Shown here: positions 10,796 to 23,153 of the stretch, one piece after another
Layout of the letters: each line of letters begins with the position of its first letter
Position numbering within the stretch: position 1 is the first letter of the stretch
Assembly: GCA_029204225.1 (NCBI GenBank)
Contig: CM055095.1
Span: 15,654,049-15,718,048 of the forward strand
DNA from: Diphasiastrum complanatum
Taxonomy: Eukaryota; Streptophyta; Lycopodiopsida; Lycopodiales; Lycopodiaceae
Direction: 5' to 3'
Length of the DNA: 64,000 bases
Translations under genes and position numbers: made by a program
Notes under the pieces: model-generated
Seen by the model: only the letters and a program-made list of their open reading frames with translations
The model's database searches: none
Told to the model about the DNA's origin: nothing

Positions 10796-13700
10796 ACGTG
10801 TGAGGCCACTCCTCTAAGATCAATAACTCTTAATGATTGATTTACAACCATAATTGTCCTTTTTCTCTGAAAATTGACATGGTATCAGAGCCAAGTCTAA
10901 GAGTGATCTAATGATCAATGAAACTAGTGAAATCATTGACAAGGAGTTGTTTTTGAACTTTACTTGAGAGGGTGAGTTAAAGGAGAGAGGTACCATTAAT
11001 ATTTTTGGTCAAGATCAATTTGTGGGCTGCTGATGTACTGTCCACACTTGTGAAATCGTACAACAACCTTCAAATTAACTTCCTATAGTGTTTTTGACCC
11101 AAAAATGTGCATACTAGTCCAAAATTCAAGGTTTTTGGTGCATTGTCAAATCTATTGAATGCTAATGATCAAATAGTGATTTGAGTCATTGAAGCAATTC
11201 ATTTTGAAGCATTAGATCAGATCTATAAGGCTGGTTTGTTCAGATATTAAGTGTTGTGAAATATCAAACAAAATTGTTCTAGAATCAACTTTTGGAGGAG
11301 TGATTTGCTAGGATATTTGAAGTAGATCTAATGACCTCTTGAAGGAGGTGGCTTCATGTGCCTCATCAAAAGAGGCTTGAGATTCACTAAAGAACATTTA
11401 TGAATCCAATAACACTTCAAGAGTGCTTATGCTAAGAAACTTGATCTTGCAATGCATGAGGGGAAGTGGAGAAAATGGACAAGAGTATGTCCTAAGGGTA
11501 AAATCTTTGAACAAAGAATTGGGATCTATAGGAGAGAAGATCCAAGACAATGAACTAGTACAAGTAATTTTGAATGGATTAGGAGATGAGTTCTCTAATC
11601 TAGTTCAATCTTTTGCTAATCAAGACCAACTTCCATCAATTGATAAGTTGCATAATGCTCTTGTGGCCGAGGAGAGTAGGATTCTACACCTCAAAACAAG
11701 AATGAGGTCTTTGTCACTACATAATGGTGATGAGAAATCAAACTTCACATCAAAAGGCAAGGAAAGTAAGTCGAGGCAAAGGATGGAGGATCTACCTCCA
11801 AAGGGAAGCAAAAGAAGAAAGCCAAGCTAAAGTGTTTCTTTTGTGGGAAGAAAGGACACTTTGCTTCCGAATGTTATGAGAAGAAGAATGTGGCAAGGGA
11901 GTGAAGATCAAGGCAACCTTGCACAAGGAGAGGAGGAAGAGGATGACTTCAACACATCCTTGATGGTAGCATCTACACCAAGATCAAGCCAAGAGACATG
12001 GTGGATTGAAGTGGGGCTAGCTCCCACATGTCATTCAACAAGCATTATTTTTCTACTCTACTTTCTTGTAATGATTCTAAGAAGTCAATCTACACTGCTA
12101 GTGATCAAGAATGTAAGATAGATGGCATAGGATCTATTTCATTATGCTTAGGATCATCTAAGAGGATGGATCTTGATAATGTTTTGTATGCTCCATCCAT
12201 TACAAAAAACTTGGTTAGTGTTGGCCAATTAATGGACAATGGACTAGATGTAAATTTCAAGAATGGAGTGGGTTCCATCTTGAAAAGTCAGAAGTGCATA
12301 GCTAGTGGCATTGAGGAAGGAAGGCTCTTTAAGTTGGATGATAATGTGGCTATTGAGAGTGTGAATATGGTTAGGGAGGGTTGACTCAATTGGAGCTTTG
12401 GCACAAAAGATTGGGCCATCCTAATCTTCAATCAATGAAATCCATGGCATCAAAGGAGCTAGCTCTCGGCCTACCAAAAGCTTTCAAGAAGTGTGGCAAA
12501 GTGTGTGAGGCATGTGGCCTTGCAAAGTCACACAAGACTTCCTACAAGAGATCTTTAACAAGATCTACCTCACCTTTGGATCGTATCCATTCAGATGTAT
12601 ATGCTTTTTCTCATGAAAGTAATGGAGGTGCTTTACTGTATGTGACTTCTTTAAATGACTGTACTAGATACACTTGGATTGAATTATTGCCTAAGAAAAA
12701 CCTTGTATATGAGGCTTTTGTAAAGTTTAAGTCTCTAGTGGAAAAGCAACTTAGTTCTTGCATTAAAGCTCTAAGATGTGACAATGGAGGAGAGTATATC
12801 TCCAACAAGATGAGATTCTTTTGTGAGATCAATGGCATTAACAGAGAACTCACTTGTTCCCACACCCCCCAACAAAATGGGGTGGCCGAGAGAAAAAATA
12901 GGATCCTTTGTGAATGTGCAAATTCTTTAAGACTTGATGCATCTCTACCCATCTCTTTTTGGGGGAGGCCATAACTTGTGCTAATTACTTATGTAATAGG
13001 CTTCCTAGTAGTGCTATTGGTGGGATCTCGCCATTTCGAGCTTTGTTTGGCAATAATCCCAATGTAAAAGATTTTAAAGTGTTTGGATGTATATGTTATG
13101 TCCACATTCCTTTGGAAACTAGAAGGAAAGAAGATGCAACTTCCTTCAAAGGAATATTTGTAGGCTACAGTGAAAATAGCAAAGGATATAGAATATTTGA
13201 TCCTATTTCAAGCAAAGTAAAAGTTAGCAAGGATGTCTTATTTGATGAATCTCAAAGTTACAAGATGTCTCCAAATGCATCTAATATTTTAGGTGATGAA
13301 GATCTTGCAACACCCGAGGAGGAGCATCTTGAAAATGATCTTTTGGAAGATCAAAATCAAGCTCCAAAGGGGCCGAGAAGAACCACAAGGAGCAAGGTCA
13401 AGCCTTCAAGGCTCACATACTTTGAGAAAGGGAAGCAAAGGGAAGCCACTGGCATGCAAGTGGATCTATAGATTAAAGTACAATCAAGATGGATCTATAA
13501 GTAAGTACAAAGCTAGATTGGTTGCTAAGGGGTTTCTTCAAACTAAAGGCATATATTATGAAGAAACTTTTGCACCTGTAGCAAAGCTTGTAACTATTAG
13601 ATTGATCATTTCTGTTGCTACTTTGTTCAAGTGGAATCTCCATCAAATGGATGTGACCAATTCTTTCTTGAATGGCTACTTGGAGGAGGAAATATACATG

Positions 13701-15633
13701 TTGTAGCCCGAGGACTTCATCAAGGATGGTGAGGAGGACAAGGTTTGCCACTTAAGGAAGAGCCTATATGGCTTGAAGCAAGCACCTAGAGCTTGGTACT
13801 CTAGGTTGCATGATTTTCTCTACTCTCTTGGATTTGTGATTAGCTCTTATGAGCCTTCTAATTTGTACATCAAATGTAATGATGAAAAGATCATCATTTT
13901 AGTTCTTTATGTTGATGATATCATTTTGACAGGAAATGATGGTGAAGGCATAAGAAAAGTTAAAGCTTCTTTGTCTAGTGAATTCAAAATGGTAGATCTA
14001 GGACTTCTAAAGTTTATACTTGGAATAGAAGTTGCTAGAGGTAGTGATTTTACTTTTATAAGTCAATCAAAGTATGCTACTTCCATTCTTGAAAAGTTTG
14101 GCATGAAAGATTGACACCCCTATGGAGCCAGTTTGTAAAGTTACTAATGATTGTGATGAAGCATCCTTTGAGGAAATCACACTCTTTAGCTTTGATGCAT
14201 CATTGGAAGAGTGCCAAGAGAGTGCTTAGATATGTCTCTTCTACTAGATTTTTTGGCATTCTCTATCAAGGATCTTGTACTTGAGGGCATATTCGGATTC
14301 AAATTTTGCAGGAGACAAGATGAATAGAAGATCTATAAGTGCATTTTCCACCTTCCTTTATGGAGGAGTGATATCTTGGCTTTCCAAAAAGCAAGACACA
14401 ATTTCTCTTTCCTCTTGTGAAGCCGAGTACAAGGCATTGACTCCAACAACCAAAGAAGTCCTATGGCTAAGAATACTTTTGGCGGAACTACAAGTGCTAA
14501 AGGCCGAGGAGATCCCTTGCATCTATTGTGACAATCAAGCTTCTCAACAAATTGCTACCAATCTGATCTTCCATGCTAGAACAAAGCATATTGAGATAGC
14601 TCATCACTTTTCGAGAAAGTGCAATCCAAGGAGGTTTAACTTCATCATGTGCCATCATCCGAGTGCATAGCTGATATCTTAACCAAACCTTTGGCTAAAG
14701 ATCCATTTTTCAAGTTAAGAGATGCTCTTGGAGTTGTATATAGATGTAGATTAGACTTGCCAAGTTAGAAGAGAGGAGGAGTGTTAAAAATATCACTTCC
14801 AACTTGATGTACTTTGTAGATCTTAAGATATTTTGATCTTGATAGGATCTCACACATGTGGAGTCTGTTCCCACGTGTGATATAATGTACATAAGTCACT
14901 TTTACAAAGTTAGATTGATTTTAGCTAGATCTACACAAGTGTGAAATTGACCTTTGAATAGAATCTTGAAATTGGTCAAATTGGTCAAACTTTATGTAAA
15001 TAGATTGGACTTCCATGTGAATGAGTTATTACTCACACATGTCAAGATGCCATTCACATGTGTGGATAAGCTTCTAGATGATAATATAGGAAGATTCCAT
15101 TAGATTCTATTTTATAGAAAATATTCTTATAAATGTGGAAGACTAGCTTTTTTGTTTCTAGCCAAAGAGAATAGTCAACTTTGTGAAATGAGCATATATG
15201 GCTCCCATTGGTGGATCTGGATGACTAGGCACTCTTCACACGTGTGAAGGTTTGTTGGACAGTACACAGCTTGTGGATGTACTTGATCTATAAAGGGATC
15301 AACCAAATCAATGAGAAGTTGATGAGACATTGGCAATTTCTAGTTTTGCTTGTATTTTCCACATTTGTCTTGTGTTTTTGTGATTGGAATGCATTTTTAA
15401 GATTTACTTTACTCTCAGTTTACAAGCCATACAGGTACTGTCCTCCACATGTGTGAGGCCGCTCCTCCAAGATTTTAATCATTTGATCCATTGCTCTTGC
15501 CTAAATCTTAGTGTAATGCATCTAGATCAAGATCTAACACCTAGAACTTGATAGATCATTGGATTAAGCAATCAATAGCTCTTAATGATTGATTAGTACA
15601 ATCATAATTGTCTTTTTTCTCTGAAAATTGACA
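10796..15633 (+). mobile_element. Ty1/copia fossil, family B (nearly full length)
   Basis: Parts in order: a short 5' LTR remnant ending GAAAATTGACA at 10879; PBS TGGTATCAGAGC at 10880-10891; gag about 11400-11980 with zinc-knuckle CFFCGKKGHFASEC near 11830; protease about 11990-12380; GAG-pre-integrase LWHKRLGHPN and integrase 12381-13300 (CDNGGEY, QQNGVAERKNR); RT about 13420-14110 with YVDDIILTGND; RNase H 14275-14690; purine tract before 14782; 3' LTR 14782-15633. PBS, PPT and LTR ends are all visible, giving a secure orientation. Roughly half a dozen or more breaks; a fossil. Confidence 0.9.
14782..15633 (+). repeat. 3' LTR of copia family B
   Basis: It follows the purine tract AGAAGAGAGGAGGAG, starts TGTTAAAAAT and ends AAAATTGACA; the last ~85 bp match the 5' LTR remnant before the PBS at 10880. 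It carries at least six CACATGTG or CACACGTGTG-like palindromes (about 14853, 14871, 15033, 15055, 15234, 15446). Confidence 0.85.
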
Positions 15634-17220
15634 CATGTATGATGCACCTCCAAACACACGTACATACGATAGATCAGGCTTTTCACTAGTCCACATTTCA
15701 TACGACATTTTGTCTTCCAGGGCTGTCGTTGTGGATCTGTTCTATAGGTGTACAGCTGCAGCAATTGCCTCGGCCTAAAATTGACTCGGCAATTGAGCAT
15801 GTGTCATCATGCATCTGGCTCCTTTAACAAGCATCATGTTTCTTCTTTCTGCTACACCATTGTATTGTGGTATAAACAGGTGTGAATTGATGCTCGATTT
15901 CTCATTCTTGGCAGAAGTTTGAGAACTCCTTGCTTTTGTACTCGCCTCCATTGTCAGACCTGACAATCTGCACTTTCTTGGAGGTGTGTCTTTTGCAAAT
16001 GCCACGAACTTCTTGAAGGCATCAAACACTTCTGATTTTTTCCTTATATAGTATATTGTTGTCATCTGGCTACAATCATCAATGAAAGTGATGAAGTATC
16101 GTGATCTTGAGAGTGAGTCGACTTTCATTGGTCCGCACACATTTGAGTGAGTGAGCCCAAGAATATATTTGGCTCTTCTTCCTTCATGCACAAATGGACT
16201 TCGATGTTGTTTGCCCTTCTGACAGGCTTCACAGAAGTCGGTGTCAGGTCTTGTTATCTTCAGACTTGTGACAATCTCTTTTCTGCTCATGTCGTACAAA
16301 CTTCTCATATTTTGATGATACATTCTTCTGTGCCAAAGATGATTTTCATTTTTTGATGCATTTAATATGCTATCATGTCTACTGATGATCTTTGCTTGGT
16401 TAATATTTTCTTGTCTTGATCCGACAATCAACAATGTCCTTTCTTCTTGCAGTGCATGTAAGGAATTGTCGGGTTGAGTGAACTAGCATCTATCGGCTGA
16501 GTGTCCTGATTTGTGACAGTGATCACAGGTAGAAGTTTCTTTGTTGTTGTTGTTGCCTCTTGTCGATGACTTCAATTGAGTCTTGTCAAATCTGGGTTTG
16601 TTTTTGTATATCTTTTTTCCTTTTGTGAAAAGGGCCTTCTCCTGGTCGTGCTTGTCTCTCCTTCATCTCTCATTAGTCTTTCATCTACAACTAAGCTGAT
16701 GGCTCGCTCGAACGTCATGTCTGGTAAGCTCAGAATGAGCATTCTCAGAGATTTCATGAAGTACATCAGCTGTTGTGGTGTTGAGACCTGGTGCTCCTGT
16801 CCAGATGCAGCAAGTTGAGCAAAGATCGTTCTAATCTTCTTGACATGCTGATCCAACTGGTTTTCATCCCATCACAAGCTTAGCTGATTGTGTAGGTGCA
16901 TCACTGAAGCGGTAGTCCTCACTTCGTACTTCTGCTTTAGATTTTTTCATGCTTCATGGCTGCTCTCACAGTCTTCAATCTGCACGATTATCACCATTGC
17001 GTGTTCATCCTTCCTGATCAATTCAGCTCTCCTCGGGTCTCCCTTTGGAGGCTTTTCTTCTGTGAGATCGGTCACTGGCCATATCTCTTCACCCTTCAAG
17101 AGTGTTTTGATTTTGAACTTCCAAACTCGATAGTTTGTGCCATCCAGATTGACTACAATCCTAGTCTGAATCGTTGTAGCCATATTGTGTTATCTATAGA
17201 ATCTACTATGATACCATGTC
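15634..17220 (-). mobile_element. Ty1/copia fossil, family A, second copy (INT to gag)
   Basis: Minus-strand order: PBS complement at 17209-17220, gag start MATTIQTRIVV at 17183, gag to about 16570, zinc-knuckle region, GAG-pre-integrase WHRRMYHQNMRSLYDMSRK and integrase down to about 15775 (QYNGVAERRNMMLV). It is the same family as the plus-strand copy at 2.2-5.7 kb. RT, RNase H and 3' LTR are not here; the left end abuts the LTR of copia family B. Several breaks; old. Confidence 0.85.
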
Positions 17221-17221
17221 C

Positions 17222-18301
17222 CAAGGATGACCCGTTTCGTGATTGCTCTTTGAGTGCTTGGGCTGATGTGTTTGGTGCTCAATTATGCGTGCCTATTCCT
17301 GGGTAGATGGCACCGAGGAGATGCCTACAACAATAGGCAAAGAGCTACGCGAATGGAGAGAGAAGAATGACAAGGCAGTAGTCCTGTTATCTTCATCCAT
17401 CGAGGATAGCCTGACTCTTGACCTGGCTACAATCTCTAAAGCAAAAGAGATGTGGGATACTTTACTCACAAGATTTTAGACGAAATCACGCAGTCAGATC
17501 ATGCTACTCGAAGATCAGCTGACAAATCTACAGTGGGATGGCAAAGATCTCACTTCCTTTATCAAAAAGATGAAAGAACTATTTCTTTCATTACACAATT
17601 CTGGAGCAAAAAATGTAGTATCAACAGAGAAGCATCTTACTTATCTGTTGAGAGCCTTACCAAGATCCTTCCAAACAACCAGAATGCTGCTAGCAAAGAA
17701 TCCTACTATGACACTCGAAAAGGTAGTTGTCGAGATTCGAGAAGAAGTCGAAGCTCGAGAGCACCTTGATCACAAGGATGCTTATGACCAAGCCCTCTAC
17801 AGCAACAAGGAGAAAGCTAAAAAGCAATTCAAGCCTAAGAGGAAGTCATTTCGAAAGCAAGATCGAGATCAGCAAGCAGAAGGAGCCATTAAAGGCAAAT
17901 GGAAGAACAAAGGAGCAGAGTGGAGACAAGAAGACATGCGTGAGATGCAAACATGAAGGACATATTGTCGATTCGTGTTGGCTAAATCCAAAAATTGAGT
18001 GTATCCATTGTCATAAGAAGGGTCATGCAGCCATGGATTGCTGCCAGAACCCAAGAAACAAACAAGCTCAAAGCATACAGGAGAACAATAATTGTTCATC
18101 CTATGTCGAGGAGCCAGAGAGCTCAAAAATGGGCAAAGAAAGATCAAATCATGGAAATTCGACCACCTATATCTGTGTAGACATGTGTGCAGTATCAACA
18201 CCTGACACACATGAGGTAATCCTTGATTTAGAAGCTACCTCACACTTTGTTACATCAAGACAGATCGTGTCTGATTTTCGAAGTGCAGATCCATCAAGAT
18301 A
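17222..18301 (+). mobile_element. Ty1/copia gag segment of another family, lying between the family A PBS and LTR
   Basis: Plus-strand gag-type reading (KELREWREKNDKAVVLL, LTNLQWDGKDLTSFI, ALPRSFQ) followed by two CCHC zinc knuckles, CVRCKHEGHIVDSC near 17934 and CIHCHKKGHAAMDC near 18003, and the start of a protease-like DLEATSHFVTS motif. It differs clearly from family A gag. Both sides are family A sequence on the opposite strand: PBS to the left, LTR to the right. A few breaks; no LTRs of its own seen. Confidence 0.8.
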
Positions 18302-18680
18302 ACAATCAAATCAATCAAATGCAGCACGACAATCAAAGATGAAAGAACATAATGTATTTTGTATTTGGTTATAGAGTGAGTCGGCAGTGTCTCGCTCGTT
18401 GGCGGCCTGACGCTCCTCTTACAACATTCGCTATGTTTTGCTCGTTGGCAGACTGCTTGCATAGCAGATAATACTTACTATGTGCTTACTACTTCTGATC
18501 TATACTTATATCTCACATTGTAAGATTACAAGAAGGATTAACTAATCATTATAGGAGAGTTTTTGCTAAATCTCTAGTTAATTGCCTCTCTAGTAATGTT
18601 GCCTTTTTGGCGGATGAGCATGACAGCTTGATAGCTTCACGCCCGTCGTCGGGAGGCCGATGGTTTGGCTTGCCCAATGA
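18302..18680 (-). repeat. LTR piece of copia family A
   Basis: Shares AACAATCAAATC, AATGTATTTTG, GTGAGTCGGCAGTG and the GCTCGTTGGCAGAC segment with the LTR pieces at 42.4-42.6 kb and, inverted, at 2.4-2.9 kb. It fits as the 5' LTR of the minus-strand copy at 15.6-17.2 kb, displaced from its PBS by the inserted gag segment. Confidence 0.6.
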
Positions 18681-18989
18681 GCAATGGTCCTGATAATCTT
18701 ATTCTGCACTTCAACTTTTTGGTAGGGGGTTATTTGGTGACTGCCGATATGTCGGCCCTTTTGGGAACTGCTTGTAGGAGCATCTGTTGGTCATTTCAAT
18801 GACCGATTGTTCGGTGAATTTGGCTTTGGGGAACGATAGGGAATGGTTGCTGAGTTCACCATTTCCAACAAGTTCATTCACTTCGAATCATCAAACTGAA
18901 TCATTTCACTTCCCTCTTTCCAACAAGATGAAGACATTTGTTTGCACCCACAACATCTTGAAGTTTTCATGCAGTATAGGCATGGATGT

Positions 18990-20020
18990 TTTAAACTTCC
19001 ACTCCATGAGAGGCATTGAACATGCAAATTACAATTTCAATCAATTGGCATACTTGAAATTTTTCAAGTATTACAATTTCAAATATGCCATTATTGTTTT
19101 GCACACAAATGAAACTCAAAGACACAAATATTGCAAAACAATATCTTACTTGAAAGCAAAAATTCTTTTTGTTTCGGTAACTTCCATTTGATGAAAGTTT
19201 ATCAATGCCCTTTGACACAACTCTTTTTCTCTTATTACTTTGTAGTTTCTTATCCAGTATTTGTATTTTCTCATTTATCTGATAATACGAGCTACACAAT
19301 GTTTGTATAACTAGTTTCATATGATCATTTTTTGATTAAGATTCAATATAAAATTCTGCAAACTTGAATGATCTAAATTTAAGATTTCATTACCTTTTCT
19401 TGTTAGCAATAACAAAGTCTTTTTTTTTTTTTGTAGTCAGTAAGCAAACCATTCCAACCTATGTAGTTTTTGCATTGAGCTACCAATGCCATAACTTTTT
19501 GATCTTTCACAATAACCCAATATTTTGTCCTTCACACAAAAACACTATGAGTTGTGTGAATGATTCAAATACGATGTTGCATTGAGCTTGGACCTATCGA
19601 ATATAAACTTCTATTAGCCCATAGATCACAATTTTTGTTGTTCTTGGATATGCGTCAAAATTACAAATTTTTTAACTGCAAAAATTTGCATTGTCATGGG
19701 TGTTCATTGTGATCCAATCTGTTTGAATTGTCTTGGATGACATTTTGTTCGCTAATTTTGTTCTCCTCTGATATGCAAGCAATGAGCATAAGGTGAGAAT
19801 TTGGTTTCATTGCTTTCTAGCTGAAATGAAAGGCAAGATTTGCATTTACAAAAGAGGTGACATTAGTTAATATTAGTCCATTGTCTTGAAGTTTGGACTC
19901 CACACATTGTGACTACCTATCTTTAGTTAACTACACATGTTACTAGTAGGGTAAAATTACCGAAGTTGCGCCGGTAGGCCTGAAATTTAGTCGGAGTTTT
20001 AAAAAACGACAATTTTCTCT
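18990..20020 (-). pseudogene. R1 repeat family, copy 1, with coiled-coil exon
   Basis: Minus-strand block that matches 62.23-63.47 kb (plus strand) along both coding and non-coding parts. The coding part (19440-19150) reads LVIQTLCSSYYQINEK, LDKKLQSNKRKRVV and SKGIDKLSSNG, rich in heptad-like leucine and charged residues. It ends at a splice donor-like TTTCAA|GTAAGA at the same place as copy 2. The upstream part (19440-20010) shares ACTAGTAAC.TGTGTAGTTAA, GGAGTCCAAACTTCAAGA and a GTCGGAGTTT segment with copy 2. A one-base frame change inside the exon suggests a pseudogene. Function not recognised. Confidence 0.55.
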
Positions 20021-20191
20021 CTCCTACGTGGGATTCCTTAGAAGGCCCTTTTTGTGTATGGATTTTCCCGAATGTGAATCGTGTGACTGATATGGCTCAT
20101 AGTAGTTGTGCACTAAGCGCTATGATCTTACTACACTTCTAAAGTTGATTGAAGATGCAGTTGACAAATAGATTATTTCTCTATTGTCTTA

Positions 20192-20194
<3 letters not shown>

Positions 20195-20240
<46 letters not shown>
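20195..20240. repeat. (TC)n microsatellite
   Basis: About 23 TC units, uninterrupted. Confidence 0.95.
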
Positions 20241-20241
<1 letters not shown>

Positions 20242-23073
20242 AGGAATCAGAGTATCTGATTGATTGATCATCTTGTTTTCAAGTTGCTGTAAAATCAAAG
20301 GTTCAATTAAATGAGAAATAGATTTTAAAGGCTTCCAAATTTGTATATAGTGAGATACAATTTAAGATTTGAATCAATATCGCAAAAATTTACAATACCT
20401 GAAAAAAAAAAATAACCAATGGTTTTCCACTATTGGCTTTACTCCCAAAAGTAATTGCTAATCATTGGCATTTAGATCATTCTCACACGAGAAGATTCCT
20501 TTAAAAGTATGATGTTTCATACCGCCAATTCTCCTTCCAGAAAAATTTTCGGCTTCTAGACCAGAAATTCAATATGATTTGAGCACTTGTCCTATACTTG
20601 ATATAGGACTAGATCTACAACCAATTCTTGAAAACACGACTTTCTGATGCACAATAACAATTTTTTTGGAAAAATATATCAAAAAAACTACTCCAAATAG
20701 GCAAGAAGAACTATAAGACTCAAGGCTTTTCACCACATTATCAACCATCCACATGTTAGTAAATATCATCCCAATGAACTGAAAATAGTCAACTTCAAGA
20801 ATAAAAACTCTTACACAAATTCTATATGGAATGACTTGTATCCCAGTATTATGACAATATCCAAAGATAAATTCCATTTCATAATACAAGTCCATAGCAC
20901 AGTTATTGATTCAAATGTCCAGCCCATTTGTTCCCATAAAATTTTCATCAAATGGAAAATTAGTATGTTTTTTACTAGAAAAAGTGAAATCATAGACCCA
21001 TATCAAGGCATTACTAACAAATACCAAATGCTTTTTTTGTAGCCCAAGTCAAGGCTAATATTGAATTTGGCATGTTGAAAGAACAATGAATGATTCTACA
21101 CACTCCCAAGTGTCTGCGAAAAACCAATTCTTCAACCATTCTAGGTTCTAGAGTGCTAATTACCTTCTTAGACTAGCTTAAACTTGAATTTAAAGAGGTC
21201 AATTCCTCTTTAATTTGAAAATTAGTGTCTTATATTGATCTCATATTTTGTTTTAGCTATTCATACAATAAAAAAAACTAGACCAGGTGCTCTATGTTGC
21301 GCCACCCAAGGTTTATGAAATTGTTAGCTACCATTGTCAGTTTATCAAAAATACAAACAATTGCTATTTTAGAAAAATAGATAAAAATGTCTATTTCTTA
21401 TAGTAAAAATTAGTAGCGACCTCAATCAAACTGAATTTTTCAACTCAAGGCCATCCCACTGTTTCATGACAAATTTGAAATAATGAATAATACTTAAAAA
21501 TCAGCTAAAAATTAGACTAAGTATTACACAATTTACTATAAATAATAATAATTGACAAATTTTCCCATTCAAAAACTAATAAAGCCAATTATTGACTTTA
21601 ACCACCGAACTAGCTAATTAAGTACCTAATGTCACTAGTACGATGTTGCTCTGAAAAAATTCACATGAGATTTGATACAAATGCAATTGTGCCACTCATC
21701 ATCTATATCATGACACCAAGAGTCGAGGCCCCTTGCCCTCAAAGTATGTGAAAAAACTGCCTAGAAAAAGTGAAGGACAAAATATAAGGTTTTCGCTGCA
21801 TTCCTATAAAAGTGACATACAAAGGAACAACACTCACTACTTGCTCAAGATTTAACCAAGAACATGAGATCTTGCAACATTTATACTGCAAATGATGAAC
21901 ATCATCCGACTATTTGAGAGGAAGTATGATAGTAGATTTAAGAAAGTTTCTACTTCAAATTTTTGTTTACTCTCTCCAGACACTTACTAAACCTCAAAGT
22001 TCAAGCTCAAGTTTTGGTTTCAAAGAAACTTATTAAAGACGTTAATTGAGAAAAATTAATGGTCTAAGTTTAAGCTTTTAGGCTAAACCTAAAATTTTGA
22101 GAGTTGACTCTCTCTTTTTTCAAATGTAACTAGTAACCATGGCACCTAAGTATTACAAGTAAGTCTAGTTTGACTTTGTAGATTTATACAGTGTGTATTC
22201 AAGGATAGATGGAGCCTAGACATGGAGCTCAAGACTTCCAAAACCATGCACGATTCAAGCTTGTGCTACATCGACTAGAATAACATCATCTCCTGGCTCT
22301 ACATGCTAGATTTAACTAGCCTTATGTTAAGATTGATCACTTTTGAGTTTAGAGATTAAAGTTCAAAGGTTTGATCTTGAAGCTTTTAACTTTTAGCCTT
22401 TGAAATTCTTAAGTTTGTAAATGTATATTCAAATGCTTTGTATATAAGTAAATAAATACACACAAGCATAGGAGTATCATGTTGGCATTGACTTAGAACG
22501 TGCTAAGTAAGCTTGCTTGATCATTAAAATGCTCACCAAGAATTGCTTTCCAAGAAAACACAATCACTATTTTTGTTATGTGCATGAACATGCATGCTTC
22601 ACATCTTGAAGCAAATTGCCTTAAAGTCTAGTCTCTTGGTTGAGGCAACTTACATGTAGAGTACCTCAATCTAGATAATTGTCCAACTTACTCTAAGTAG
22701 TCAATTCTTTGACCTTTCCAAGGGGAGCAACTAATTTTTAGACCTCAAATCAAGCCATCCATCAAGTAAGCAATCATTGGTTTACTCAAGAGTAGTGAAC
22801 ATCCATTATGTCTTGCAATGTCAAGTAAACAAGTAGTTCTAACATTTAATAACTATTTTTTTTTCAATGCATGCTTGTAGTCAATAACTCCATGCCATTT
22901 CTAAAGGATATATTTAGATGTTAAATGAAAAGAACTCATCATGCATGTTATAATTAAAAGAAATAATCAATGGGTGCGATAGTTTCAAAGATTAGTAGTC
23001 CCAATTTTGGTCTCTCCCTATCTTGTGCATTACTTTTTGCTCAAGTTATTAATAAACCAAATGAAGTGCTTGA

Positions 23074-23076
<3 letters not shown>
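20241..23076. other. AT-rich intergenic DNA
   Basis: No gene, LTR end or known domain recognised. Open frames are short and not like any family. An exact relation to other parts of the window was not seen. Confidence 0.4.

Positions 23077-23151
<75 letters not shown>
23077..23151. repeat. (CT)n microsatellite
   Basis: About 37 CT units, uninterrupted. Frames across it translate to Leu-Ser runs and are not genes. Confidence 0.95.

Positions 23152-23153
<2 letters not shown>

Noticed and set aside
20569-21042. Minus-strand frames of 60-108 codons
   Set aside because: Hydrophobic, low-complexity translations of AT-rich DNA with no domain or splice support.
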